DNA of 64,000 nt from Marinobacter arenosus (GCF_019264345.1 NZ_JAHVAO010000005.1:1-64000), one strand, 5' to 3'. Counted from the stretch's first letter, positions 1-7,596 are shown. Notes: generated by a model not told the origin, from the letters alone. Numbers and translations are program-made.

Positions 1-101
1 GCTTCTTCTTGATCGCGAGACAAAATGGCCGCATCAAACTCATCCATGATACCGACTTGAAAGAGACGTTCATTGATGGTCATTCCAGCCAGTTTGCTCA
101 T
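1..101 (-). CDS. Small integron-cassette protein, partial (N-terminus only)
   Basis: Reads leftward off the window edge, so only about 33 codons are visible. The start is MSKLAGMTINERLFQVGIM, followed by DEFDAAILSRDQEEA. The pattern M-T-I-N-E-R-L-F-x-x-G-x-x-D-E-F-D-A-A is typical of a family of short, uncharacterised proteins often found in genomes and integron cassettes (recognised from memory). A second possible start is the ATG at 81-83, where the family motif begins. Direction, away from intI, and position just beyond the recombination-site region fit a cassette gene. Function unknown. Confidence 0.6.
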   Translation of the reverse strand, partial: MSKLAGMTINERLFQVGIMDEFDAAILSRDQEE

Positions 102-160
102 AATCGTCTAGAGGCCCTATAACAGCGTATTCAACGAACACGTTCGTATAACACGCATTC

Positions 161-254
161 GTATAATTCCAACCAAAACGAGTTTTCCTGAACGAAAAAA
201 CCTATATAAAACAAAGCATAGCAGGAAACCCCACGGCTACCGCCGGAGTTATAC
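161..254 (-). repeat. attC-like imperfect palindrome
   Basis: The outer arms GTATAATTCC (161-170) and GGAGTTATAC (245-254) are complementary at 9 of 10 positions. An inner pair, GTTTTCCTG (182-190) and CAGGAAAC (222-229), is complementary apart from one bulged base. Nested outer and inner arms with an extrahelical base are the architecture of an attC site. Read leftward, the order RYYYAAC-like core, inner arms, GTTRRRY-like core is the expected attC polarity. Core bases deviate from the strict consensus. The core at 146-152 is an alternative right-hand simple site. Confidence 0.5.
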
Positions 255-302
255 ACCCACCCCGGCATGCGTCTTTCCACCCCCCGGGGGGCGTATAACT
301 CC
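245..302. repeat. Perfect 10-bp inverted repeat with central C6G6 palindrome
   Basis: GGAGTTATAC (245-254) is the exact reverse complement of GTATAACTCC (293-302). Between them is CCCCCCGGGGGG (280-291). The left arm is shared with the attC-like site described separately, so two alternative pairings compete for it. This could be part of a second att site or a regulatory hairpin; the orientation is opposite to that expected for attC. Confidence 0.5.
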
Positions 303-375
303 AAAACAACCAAAACGCTGATTCAACCATATCAGATACTTACACTGCTTTCTCGCACGGTTTCTGGGATTTTGC

Positions 376-395
376 GAACGAGTTCGTATAACTCC
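376..395. other. Probable attI crossover core beside intI
   Basis: The palindrome GAACGAGTTC (376-385) runs directly into GTATAACTCC (386-395), 16 bp upstream of the intI -35 box. This is the core nearest to intI and has no paired attC arm, as expected for attI. The same arrangement, GAACACGTTC then GTATAAC, recurs at 136-152. Assignment as attI is by position. Confidence 0.45.
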
Positions 396-410
396 ACGCC
401 GCAGCTTCCG

Positions 411-438
411 TTGACTGCCAGCGCACGCTAAATATACT
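411..438 (+). promoter_or_regulatory. Sigma-70 type promoter of intI
   Basis: The -35 box is TTGACT (411-416) and the -10 box is TATACT (433-438), with a 16-bp spacer. The -10 box overlaps the LexA box, so LexA bound there would block RNA polymerase. Confidence 0.7.
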
Positions 439-454
439 GTACATAAATACAGTC
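435..454. promoter_or_regulatory. LexA (SOS) box of intI
   Basis: CTG (437-439), ten bases, CAG (450-452), with the A/T-rich centre and flanking TA/T expected of the gammaproteobacterial LexA consensus. It overlaps the -10 box. SOS control of integron integrases through LexA is established in other integrons. Confidence 0.85.
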
Positions 455-467
455 AAGGAGATTTGTG

Positions 468-1460
468 ATGGATATGGATATCCCCTCCCCCTTGCCAGCA
501 GCTCCTGTGAGGTTTCTGGACAGGCTACGCGGCTTCATTCGTATGCGCGGGCTTGCCTATAAAACTGAGAAAACCTACCTGTTCTGGATCAAACGGTTCA
601 TTCGTTTTCATGATCGCAAACACCCGGAGACGATGGGCGCCTCAGAAGTGGAGGCATTCCTCTCGCATCTGGTCCTGCAGGCAAACGCCAGTGTGGGCAC
701 GCAGAGAGTGGCGTTGAATGCCCTGGTTTTCCTGTACCGAGAATTCCTCGGCGCCCCGCTCGAAAATCTGAATTATGAGGCCGCGCGCAAGCCACGTAAG
801 CTGCCAACGGTTTTCAGCCCCGAGGAGGCCAAGGCCGCCATTGGCAATATGAAGGATGAATTCCGGCTGATAGCCATGCTGATTTACGGTTCAGGCCTGC
901 GGATCAATGAGGTCTTGCGTCTTCGCGTCAAGGATGTGGATTTTGGGATGCAGCAACTGGTGGTTCGCAGCGGCAAGGGAAACAAGGATCGCGTCACACT
1001 GTTACCCGACTCGCTGATTCGCCCTCTTACTCAGCAAATTGAATCCGCGCTGCTGCAGCATGCCAGCGACCTGGCCAAGGGCTACGGCTCGGTGTACCTA
1101 CCCACGGCGCTCTCTCGTAAGTACCCGAACGCAAGCCGGGAACCCGATTGGCAGTATGTTTTCCCGGCCACAGATTTCTCCGTAGATCCACGCTCAGGTA
1201 TCCAACGCCGGCACCACATGCTTGATCGAACGGTTCAGAAGAACTTTCGGAAAGCCATTCGATCTGCCGGTATTCGAAAGCCGGCAAACAGCCATACGTT
1301 TCGGCACAGCTTCGCCACTCGACTGTTGGAGTCCGGGTACGACATCCGAACCATTCAGAAGCTGCTCGGACACGCCGATATACGCACCACGGAGATCTAC
1401 ACCCACGTTGTCCGCAAAGGCGGCTTTGGCGTTCGCAGCCCGGTAGACGACGGCTTCTAG
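468..1460 (+). CDS. intI: Integron integrase IntI (tyrosine recombinase)
   Basis: A 330-residue tyrosine recombinase that would recombine attC with attI and attC with attC to move gene cassettes. The catalytic set is complete: R145, K170, H276, R279, H302 and nucleophile Y311. The insertion that distinguishes IntI from other tyrosine recombinases is present at about residues 214-252 (ALSRKYPNAS, WQYVFP, DPRSG, RRHH). The N-terminal SAM-like core-binding domain spans about 15-95. The ATG at 468 is chosen because the ribosome site AAGGAG (455-460) lies 7 nt upstream; a GTG at 465 is possible. The promoter carries a LexA box. The gene points away from the cassette side, the normal integron polarity. 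The stop codon overlaps that of the convergent YrhK gene. No frameshift is seen, so it is probably active. Confidence 0.93.
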   Translation: MDMDIPSPLPAAPVRFLDRLRGFIRMRGLAYKTEKTYLFWIKRFIRFHDRKHPETMGASEVEAFLSHLVLQANASVGTQRVALNALVFLYREFLGAPLENLNYEAARKPRKLPTVFSPEEAKAAIGNMKDEFRLIAMLIYGSGLRINEVLRLRVKDVDFGMQQLVVRSGKGNKDRVTLLPDSLIRPLTQQIESALLQHASDLAKGYGSVYLPTALSRKYPNASREPDWQYVFPATDFSVDPRSGIQRRHHMLDRTVQKNFRKAIRSAGIRKPANSHTFRHSFATRLLESGYDIRTIQKLLGHADIRTTEIYTHVVRKGGFGVRSPVDDGF

Positions 1461-1732
1461 CTTTCCCAGTTGCTGGCCGGTAGTCGTTTTACATGGATGT
1501 GGCTGATCAGCCGGATCGTGGGGCGAACCAGGAACTGGAAACTGCCGATGATGAACAGCCAGATTGCCGCTTTCTCATATTCGGGGAACAGGAACAGGAT
1601 GCTGCCCGCCAGAAACCAGATGGCGATGAAGAAGTCGTTGATGATGCTCAGCACTTCGTAGCGGCGACGGATAATCAGTTCTTCATGACCCAGCTTGAGA
1701 GTCAGGGGGCTGTCGGTGCGGTCGTCAACCAT
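1457..1732 (-). CDS. YrhK-domain membrane protein
   Basis: A small protein of about 91 residues resembling the YrhK family, whose function is unknown. The conserved stretch begins LKLGHEELIIRRRYEVLSI and is followed by two hydrophobic segments, INDFFIAIWFLAGSILFLF and AAIWLFIIGSFQFLVRPTI, so it is probably an inner-membrane hairpin protein. The ATG at 1732 is preferred over a GTG at 1786, because that GTG lies inside a 10-bp hairpin. It follows phhB on the same strand by about 60 bp. Its stop overlaps the intI stop in a shared CTAG. Confidence 0.7.
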   Translation of the reverse strand: MVDDRTDSPLTLKLGHEELIIRRRYEVLSIINDFFIAIWFLAGSILFLFPEYEKAAIWLFIIGSFQFLVRPTIRLISHIHVKRLPASNWES

Positions 1733-1762
1733 GATGCGTCTTGGTCCGGGAAAGCGGGAGGC

Positions 1763-1787
1763 AGTGGCGGAAAGGGATTCCGCCACT
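1763..1787 (-). terminator. Hairpin just after phhB
   Basis: AGTGGCGGAA (1763-1772) and TTCCGCCACT (1778-1787) form a perfect 10-bp stem with a 5-nt loop, 8 bp beyond the phhB stop. No T-run follows on the minus strand, so it may attenuate or stabilise the mRNA rather than terminate it efficiently. Confidence 0.45.
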
Positions 1788-1794
1788 GAAGGTG

Positions 1795-2142
1795 TTAGTG
1801 CATGTCCCGGAAGGCCGCATCGGTCTTGGCCGCCATGACGAAGTCATTCTTGTGCAAACCGCCGATGGCGTGGGTCCACCAGCTCACGGAGACTTTGCCG
1901 TACTCAAGAAGGATGGCGGGATGGTGGTCTTCCGCTTCGGCCAGGTCGCCCACTTTGTTGGTGAAGGCCTGGGCCTGGGCAAAATTCTTGAGCTTGAACA
2001 CCTTGTGCAGCTGTTCCTCGCCGTCGGTCTCCACGATTTCCCAGTCGGGAACCTCCTTGTGCAGGGACTGCTTTTCAGTCTCGGAAACCGTTGGCGCACC
2101 CGCACGGCAAGCTTCACAGGATTGCTGGGTTAATTCGCTCAT
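1795..2142 (-). CDS. phhB: Pterin-4a-carbinolamine dehydratase
   Basis: A 115-residue protein that dehydrates 4a-hydroxytetrahydrobiopterin, recycling the pterin cofactor of phenylalanine hydroxylase. The family signature is present at about 73-107: [20 protein letters not shown], then the [14 protein letters not shown] end. The double histidine is the catalytic pair. The N-terminal 20 residues with two cysteines (SCEAC) precede the conserved fold, as in related proteins of marine gammaproteobacteria. A strong ribosome site GGAGG lies 6 nt before the ATG. No phhA is adjacent. The divergent neighbour is an amino-acid decarboxylase. Confidence 0.92.
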   Translation of the reverse strand: MSELTQQSCEACRAGAPTVSETEKQSLHKEVPDWEIVETDGEEQLHKVFKLKNFAQAQAFTNKVGDLAEAEDHHPAILLEYGKVSVSWWTHAIGGLHKNDFVMAAKTDAAFRDMH

Positions 2143-2325
2143 CCGTTACCTCCGACGTTGTTTCATTCCCCCCTACTCTGGGCTTCATGTCTGGCTTTAT
2201 CAACCGGGGTGCAGCGCTCTTGGTCGTTCAGCAACGTGTGCGCAATTCCGCACCCCGCTAAACACGAGATCCGGAGCCGGCCTTTTCAAGCTTAACCGCC
2301 ACCTTGGGCCATAATAATAATCGTG

Positions 2326-2357
2326 GCAGGGGCACCTTGTGGCTCCTGAGCCCCTGC
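2326..2357 (+). promoter_or_regulatory. Leader inverted repeat before the decarboxylase gene
   Basis: GCAGGGGC (2326-2333) and GCCCCTGC (2350-2357) are perfect 8-bp complements ending 15 nt before the chosen ATG, just upstream of the likely ribosome site GGAGCGG. It could be an mRNA leader hairpin or an operator. Confidence 0.35.
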
Positions 2358-2372
2358 GGAGCGGACACAATC

Positions 2373-3836
2373 ATGAATACAGACAGAGCCGAATGTGGCC
2401 ACCTGACAGAATTCTCAGCACAGCTCGCCCGGCAATTGGACGCGTTCCTGACCTTTCAGCACCCCGATGCCATGCAGCAGGCCAATGCCTGGCGTCTGGC
2501 GCTGGATCAACCGGTACCGGAAGAAGGCATTGGTATCGAGAAGGTCCTGATGGAGCTGGGCCAATGGGTGATTCCCAATGGTTCCCCAATTCCCTACCCG
2601 GGCTGCACGGCGTTCATCACCACGGGCGCGACAACCATCGGCGCACTGGCAACACTGGCGGGTGCGATTGCGTCGCCCCAACGCCTCGGACTTACCGCCT
2701 TCAATCTCCTTGAGGAGCTTTCCCTCGATTGGATGGCCCGGATGTTCGAGCTGCCAGACACCATGAAGGGGCTATACAGCAGCGGCGGCTCGGTCGCCAA
2801 TCTGGTGGCCCTGGGTGCGGCCCGGCAAGCGGCCTTCGAGAATGTGGGCATTGACCCGGCCAGGGAGGGTGTCGTCCGGCAGTGCCGCCTTTACGCCTCC
2901 GCCGAGTGCCATCACTCAGTCCAGCGCGCCGTCGCCGTGCTGGGAATGGGCCGACACTCGGTGTGCAAAATCGAAACCGACGACCAGGGCCGGATGTGTC
3001 CGGCGGCACTGCGACGGCAACTCGTGGCCGATCAGGAAACGGCCCTGTTACCGGTGGCCGTGATTGCCAACGCCGGCAGCACCAACCGGGGTGCCATTGA
3101 TCCGCTTCGGGCCATTGGTGACATCGCCCGCGCCCATGGCCTCTGGTTTCACGTGGACGGCGCCTATGGCCTGCCTGGCATTCTCGACCCCCGCGTTCGG
3201 CACCTGTATGCGGGGTTGGAACTGGCGGACTCCGTGATCGTGGACCCACACAAATGGCTGGGTGCTCCCGTCGGTATCGGGGCCACCTACGTGAAGGACC
3301 GTGAGCTGCTGAACCGGGCCTTCACCCAGGAAGCGGCCACCTATCTGGAGGGAGCCTGCACCACCGAGGGTGTGTCGCATTCCATGGATAACCTGGGCAT
3401 CCCCTACGCAGACATGGGCGTGGAACTGTCTGCGCCGTCCCGAGGGGCGGTGGTCTGGGCCCTGATTCGGGAGATAGGTATAGCCGGTCTGCGGGAGCGC
3501 ATCATTCGCCACAACGACCTTGCCCGGCATGTCGCCGAACGGGCCCGGACGCACCCGGACCTTGAGGTTGTGTCGGCCCCCACCCTCTCGATCTGCGGAT
3601 TTCGTTATCTGAGCGAGCGCTGGGATGACCTGAACGACCTGAACCGCCGCATTCACCGGCGCATCGTGCAGCGCGGCCTCGCCATTCCCAGCACAACCAT
3701 GGTGAATGGTGTGCTGGCAATCCGGCCCTGTTTTGTGGGCGCGAGAACCGGACTGAAGGAAGCCGATGAACTCGTTGATGAGGTTCTGACCGTGGGCCGG
3801 GATGTGGCCAAAATGAGCGACGACCCCGCTGGCTGA
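2373..3836 (+). CDS. Group II PLP-dependent amino-acid decarboxylase
   Basis: A 487-residue fold-type I decarboxylase of the aromatic amino acid/glutamate/diaminobutyrate decarboxylase family. The pyridoxal phosphate lysine is K294 in VDPHKWLG, and the cofactor-contacting HVDGAYG segment precedes it. The SSGGSVANLVAL motif lies at about 130-141. The ATG at 2373 is favoured by GGAGCGG a few bases upstream; a longer reading from 2304 adds 23 residues unlike the family. The substrate cannot be told from sequence: tryptophan, DOPA, tyrosine, diaminobutyrate or aspartate are all possible in this family. Proximity to phhB hints at aromatic amino acid metabolism, but this is weak evidence. Confidence 0.85.
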   Translation: MNTDRAECGHLTEFSAQLARQLDAFLTFQHPDAMQQANAWRLALDQPVPEEGIGIEKVLMELGQWVIPNGSPIPYPGCTAFITTGATTIGALATLAGAIASPQRLGLTAFNLLEELSLDWMARMFELPDTMKGLYSSGGSVANLVALGAARQAAFENVGIDPAREGVVRQCRLYASAECHHSVQRAVAVLGMGRHSVCKIETDDQGRMCPAALRRQLVADQETALLPVAVIANAGSTNRGAIDPLRAIGDIARAHGLWFHVDGAYGLPGILDPRVRHLYAGLELADSVIVDPHKWLGAPVGIGATYVKDRELLNRAFTQEAATYLEGACTTEGVSHSMDNLGIPYADMGVELSAPSRGAVVWALIREIGIAGLRERIIRHNDLARHVAERARTHPDLEVVSAPTLSICGFRYLSERWDDLNDLNRRIHRRIVQRGLAIPSTTMVNGVLAIRPCFVGARTGLKEADELVDEVLTVGRDVAKMSDDPAG

Positions 3837-3838
3837 AC

Positions 3839-3844
3839 TATAAT
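3839..3844 (+). promoter_or_regulatory. Candidate -10 box for the cysteine synthase fusion gene
   Basis: A perfect TATAAT begins two bases after the decarboxylase stop. No good -35 box is seen upstream, so it is only a candidate. Confidence 0.35.
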
Positions 3845-3915
3845 TTAAGGAACCCTGGCGTACCCCGATCCGGGTTAGGGCGTCTTTCTCTCAAGAGACG
3901 ATCAGGAGAAGCATC

Positions 3916-5403
3916 ATGGGTACGCTCTACAACAGCATCCTTGACACCATCGGTCACACACCGACGGTGCGTATCAACAACCTTGGCCCCAAAGGGGTCA
4001 ATCTGTACGTCAAGATTGAAGCCTTCAATCCCATGGGATCGGTCAAGGACCGCCTCGCCCTCGGCGTGATTGAGGACGCGGAGCGTCGCGGCGAACTGAA
4101 GCCCGGCCAAACCGTGGTCGAGGCCACCAGCGGCAACACTGGCATCGGCCTGGCTATGGTCTGCGCCCAGAAAGGTTACCCCCTGGTGGTCACCATGGCC
4201 GAAAACTTCAGTGTCGAGCGACGCAAACTGATGCGGTTCCTGGGCGCCAAGGTCGTGCTCACGCCTGCCTCGTTAAAAGGCTCCGGCATGGTGGCCAAGG
4301 CCGAAGAGCTGGCCCTGGAGCATGGCTGGTGGCAACCCCGGCAATTCGAGAATCCGGCTAACGCCGCGGTGCACGAACGCACCACCGCGGTTGAAATCCT
4401 GGACGATTTCGAGGGCGTCGGTCTTGATTACTGGGTGACCGGTTTCGGCACCGCCGGCACGTTAAACGGCGTATCCCGAGTGCTGAAACGTAAAAGCCCG
4501 GGCACCCGCATTGTGGTCTGCGAACCGGATAATTCAGCCATTCTCGCCAGCGGCATTGCCCAACCCCGGAACGCCAGCGGTGATCATTCCGAAAGCCATC
4601 CGATGTTCCGCCCTCACCTGATGCAGGGCTGGTCACCGGATTTCGTGCCCAAGCTCGCCGAAGAAGTGATGCAGGCCCACAACATCGACGAATTCCTGCC
4701 CATCAACGGAAACGATGCCCTGCAGTGTGCCCGGGACCTGGCCCGCCGGGAAGGGATCTTTGTCGGCATTTCCGCCGGAGCCACCTTTGCAGGAGCCCTC
4801 AAGGTGGCCGAGCGGGCTCCGGAAGGGAGCAACATCCTGTGCATGCTGCCAGACACTGGCGAGCGCTACCTGACCACCCCGTTGTTCGAGGATGTACCCG
4901 TTGAAATGACAGAGGAAGAGATGGCGCTGTCACGCTCCACCCCCAACTACCGGTTCGATATTACTGTGCCCCAGGCACCGCCTGCTCCGAGCCAGCCGGT
5001 CGAACTCGATCCCGAAGCGGTGGAAGAGGTTGAAGCACTGATCAGCGATCCGGACCACCCGGTGATCATGTTCGCGCTGGAATGGTGTGAGTTCTGCTGG
5101 TCGGTGCGCAAGGTGTTCCGGAAGTACGGCATCGACTACAAAGCGGTCGATCTGGATTCGGTGACCTACCAACAGGGCAACCGGGGCGGGCAGATTCGCG
5201 CGGTACTGAAAGAAAAAACCGGCTGGACCACCCTGCCGCAGATCTTCATCAACGGCGAGTTTGTTGGCGGCTGCACCGATGTCTTTGACCAGATCAAGGA
5301 CGGCTCCCTGCTGCCCCGCCTGCAAAGCCAGCACATTGGCTTCAATCCGGACGTTCACGTGGATCCCTACAGCATGTTGCCGGGCTGGCTGCACCCACGC
5401 TGA
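3916..5403 (+). CDS. Cysteine synthase family enzyme fused to a glutaredoxin domain
   Basis: A 495-residue two-domain protein. Residues 1 to about 340 are a fold-type II PLP enzyme of the O-acetylserine sulfhydrylase / cystathionine beta-synthase group. It has K44 in MGSVKDRLA as the Schiff-base lysine, TSGNTGIGLA as the substrate loop, GFGTAGTLNG as the phosphate-binding loop, and GISAGATFAG near the end of the domain. Residues about 375-470 are a monothiol/dithiol glutaredoxin fold with active site C391-E-F-C394, the cis-proline motif TLPQIFIN, and GGCTD. A proline-rich linker joins them. A good ribosome site (AGGAG) precedes the ATG. It is likely to make cysteine or a related product with built-in thiol reduction. 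The substrate is an inference; related cysteine synthases use O-acetylserine or O-phosphoserine. Confidence 0.88.
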   Translation: MGTLYNSILDTIGHTPTVRINNLGPKGVNLYVKIEAFNPMGSVKDRLALGVIEDAERRGELKPGQTVVEATSGNTGIGLAMVCAQKGYPLVVTMAENFSVERRKLMRFLGAKVVLTPASLKGSGMVAKAEELALEHGWWQPRQFENPANAAVHERTTAVEILDDFEGVGLDYWVTGFGTAGTLNGVSRVLKRKSPGTRIVVCEPDNSAILASGIAQPRNASGDHSESHPMFRPHLMQGWSPDFVPKLAEEVMQAHNIDEFLPINGNDALQCARDLARREGIFVGISAGATFAGALKVAERAPEGSNILCMLPDTGERYLTTPLFEDVPVEMTEEEMALSRSTPNYRFDITVPQAPPAPSQPVELDPEAVEEVEALISDPDHPVIMFALEWCEFCWSVRKVFRKYGIDYKAVDLDSVTYQQGNRGGQIRAVLKEKTGWTTLPQIFINGEFVGGCTDVFDQIKDGSLLPRLQSQHIGFNPDVHVDPYSMLPGWLHPR

Positions 5404-5421
5404 TTTCGGGTCACACCATCC

Positions 5422-5450
5422 TTGAAATCCAGCCACTTTCAGAATACTGT
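5422..5450 (+). promoter_or_regulatory. Promoter of the imuA operon
   Basis: TTGAAA (5422-5427) and TACTGT (5445-5450), spaced by 17 bp, form a plausible sigma-70 promoter. The -10 box lies inside the LexA box. Confidence 0.5.
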
Positions 5451-5464
5451 ATATTTAAACAGTA
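5445..5464. promoter_or_regulatory. LexA (SOS) box of imuA-imuB-dnaE2
   Basis: CTG (5447-5449), ten A/T bases, CAG (5460-5462), within a near-perfect palindrome TACTGTATATTTAAACAGTA. It is placed 16 bp before the imuA start codon. LexA control of this cassette is known in other bacteria. Confidence 0.92.
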
Positions 5465-5480
5465 TATTGAGAGTTTTCCC

Positions 5481-6170
5481 ATGAGCGAGCTTCTGAAAAC
5501 GCTGATGCAGGATGCCCGTGTCTGGCAGGGGCACCAGCATGTACAAACCTCCCAGCCAGCGGAACCCACCGGCTACCAGGTTCTGGACAACCAGCTCGGT
5601 GGTATCGGCTGGCCGCGAGGCGCACTGAGTGAATGCCTGCTGGACACCCCCGGAATTGGTGAACTGCACCTGTTGCTGCCCCTGATGCAACGCTTATCCC
5701 ATGCCGGCAAGACCGTGTTCTGGCTGAATCCGCCGCATACGCCCTACGCCCCGGCACTGGCGCGGGAAGGCGTGAATCTGGACCAGGTGGTCATGATTCA
5801 CACCGAGGACGACGGCGATTTCCTCTGGACCCTGGAAAACTGCCTGCGCTCGCCCGTCACCGGGCTGGTGATGGCCTGGCCGGGCAAACTGGCCTCGCGG
5901 GAAGTCCGGCGTTTACAGCTGGCCGCGGAAGCCGGCAGCAATGTGTGCGTGCTTTTCCGTGAGCGCCGCTATGCCGGGCAAAACTCCCCCGCCGCCCTGC
6001 GGCTCGAACTGGAACCCGGCGAGCAACAGGATTTGAAGGTCAATATCGTGAAGCGCCGTGGCAGCTGGCCCGGCCAACGTTGCGCCCTGGCCATGTCGCA
6101 CCGGGCAGACCTGTCGTTCCGTGAAGCACCCCGAGTGGTTCAGGGCCCCTGGCCTACCTCAACCCGGTAA
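5481..6170 (+). CDS. imuA: Translesion synthesis accessory protein ImuA (SulA/RecA-like)
   Basis: A 229-residue RecA-like protein of the SOS mutasome. Residues about 30-70 match the ImuA start of domain (GYQVLDNQLGGIGWPRGALSE, then LLDTPGIGELHLLLPLM); the loop TPGIGE replaces a canonical Walker A, as usual in ImuA. It is thought to help recruit or hold ImuB and DnaE2 at damaged DNA. First gene of a three-gene SOS operon; imuB follows after 7 bp. The C-terminal tail after about 200 is basic and Pro/Ser-rich. Confidence 0.88.
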   Translation: MSELLKTLMQDARVWQGHQHVQTSQPAEPTGYQVLDNQLGGIGWPRGALSECLLDTPGIGELHLLLPLMQRLSHAGKTVFWLNPPHTPYAPALAREGVNLDQVVMIHTEDDGDFLWTLENCLRSPVTGLVMAWPGKLASREVRRLQLAAEAGSNVCVLFRERRYAGQNSPAALRLELEPGEQQDLKVNIVKRRGSWPGQRCALAMSHRADLSFREAPRVVQGPWPTSTR

Positions 6171-6177
6171 CAGCACC

Positions 6178-7596
6178 ATGCTCTGGTTATACCTGCACTT
6201 CCCGCACCTGTTGCTGGATCATATTCGCCGGTCCCGCGAAGACACGGGCGCACTGGTGATTGTCGAAGGTTCCGGGCAAAAGGTGATACAGGCCTGCCCC
6301 GATGCCCGGGACCAGGGCGTACACGCCGGCATGCGCCTGAAAATCGCCATCAGCCTGGTGCCCGAACTGGGTATGGTGCGGGCGGATCATCAACAGGAAA
6401 CCCGGATTCTGGAAGACCAGGCCCGCTGGCTGTACCGCTATGCCGACCACATTGTGCTGGTGCCGCCGGATGGTCTGCTGGCGGAAATTGCCAGCCTGCA
6501 ACGCCTGTATGGCGGCTTGCCTGCGGTCTGGCAGACCGTGGAGCAGGCACTGGATGAACGCCAGCTGACGGCCTGGCCCGGTATTGGCCATACCCCACTG
6601 GCGGCCCGGCTGATTGCCCGCACCGGCAAGGGCGAATGTACCGAAGACAGCGGCCACATCCTGCGCGCCCTGAGCCAGATGCCACTGCTGGCGGCAGAAT
6701 TTGATGCCCGCACCTGCACCCGTCTGCAGCGGCTCGGGCTGACCACACTGGGCGAAGTCTTCGACCTGCCGGCGGCCGAACTGGCCAGGCGGCTCTCCCC
6801 TGAAACCCTCGCATGGGTCCAGAAAATCCAGGGCTCACGGCCAGACCCACAGTCCCCTTGGCGGCCACCCCACCACTTCCAGCAGCAGGCGGACTTTGTG
6901 CAGGAGATCGAACAGTCCCAGGGACTGCTGTTTCCGCTGCAACGCATTCTGTCGGAACTGGAAGAAGACCTGTGCTGGCGCCAGCAGGAGACCGACAGCC
7001 TGTTACTGATACTCCACCACCGGCACGAAGAACCGACCCGCCTGCGCATCCGCACTTCCGGTCCGGAACACCGGGCTGAGGCGTTTCTGAACCTGATGCG
7101 CCTTCGCTTTGAACAGCAGCCTCTGAGAGCCCCGGTGATCTCGCTGCGGTTGTCCGTAAAGCGCTTTCTGGGGCGCGAAGCCCCCACCGGACAGGATCTT
7201 CTGGGCGAGACTCAGGATCTGAACGAAGCCTGGCATACCCTGATGAGCCGGCTACAGGCCCGGCTTGGAGATCATGCCCTCAAGCAGCTTTCGCCCCAGG
7301 CCGACCATCGCCCGGAACGGGCCTGGAGCGCGTCCGCCGTTCAGCGCAACAACCGGCCGGAGGTAACCCCGGCCAGCCAGCTCCCCCGCCGCCCCCTGTG
7401 GTTACTGCAAGGGCCGCAACCACTCACGGAAGCGCCAACCGCATGGTTTGCCGGGCCGGAACGCATCAGTGGCGGCTGGTGGGACGGCCAGCGGGTGCAC
7501 CGAGATTATTACATCGCCCAACTGGGCAACGGCCAACTGGCCTGGGTGTTCCGGGATGTCCGGGACGGCTGGTTTGTGCATGGGTGGTTTGGCTGA
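6178..7596 (+). CDS. imuB: ImuB, catalytically degenerate Y-family polymerase
   Basis: A 472-residue relative of DinB/DNA polymerase IV that acts as a scaffold between the beta clamp, DnaE2 and ImuA. It opens MLWLYLHFPHLLLDHI, where true Y-family polymerases have the metal-binding aspartates; the second carboxylate motif (S-x-D-E) is also lost and reads LLAEIASLQRLYGG. It therefore should not polymerise DNA. The little-finger domain and a variable C-terminus follow. The ATG at 6178 is the family start, because upstream in-frame sequence belongs to the imuA end. Its stop overlaps the dnaE2 start as TGATG, indicating translational coupling. Confidence 0.9.
   Translation: MLWLYLHFPHLLLDHIRRSREDTGALVIVEGSGQKVIQACPDARDQGVHAGMRLKIAISLVPELGMVRADHQQETRILEDQARWLYRYADHIVLVPPDGLLAEIASLQRLYGGLPAVWQTVEQALDERQLTAWPGIGHTPLAARLIARTGKGECTEDSGHILRALSQMPLLAAEFDARTCTRLQRLGLTTLGEVFDLPAAELARRLSPETLAWVQKIQGSRPDPQSPWRPPHHFQQQADFVQEIEQSQGLLFPLQRILSELEEDLCWRQQETDSLLLILHHRHEEPTRLRIRTSGPEHRAEAFLNLMRLRFEQQPLRAPVISLRLSVKRFLGREAPTGQDLLGETQDLNEAWHTLMSRLQARLGDHALKQLSPQADHRPERAWSASAVQRNNRPEVTPASQLPRRPLWLLQGPQPLTEAPTAWFAGPERISGGWWDGQRVHRDYYIAQLGNGQLAWVFRDVRDGWFVHGWFG

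Larger units (their letters stand above)
102..467. other. Integron recombination-site region (attI plus attC-like sites), no convincing gene
   Basis: No credible protein gene is seen in this stretch. It is richer in A+T than its surroundings and carries repeated 7-bp cores: GTATAAC at 146-152, 293-299 and 386-392, a variant GTATAAT at 161-167, CTATAAC at 117-123, and the reverse form GTTATAC at 248-254. Such cores are the simple sites at which integron integrases recombine. The cores at 161, 293 and 386 are followed by TCC or TTCC. The integrase gene begins just to the right and the first cassette-type gene just to the left, which is the classic integron layout. Exact boundaries of attI and individual cassettes are inferred. 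Confidence 0.6.

Noticed and set aside
131..313. 60-codon leftward frame in the integron region
   Set aside because: It reads straight through the att-like palindromes, has no ribosome site and no protein-like composition.
1490..1500. CATGGATG matching the hairpin loop of the intergenic element
   Set aside because: It lies within the coding part of the YrhK gene, without arms or core around it; coincidence.
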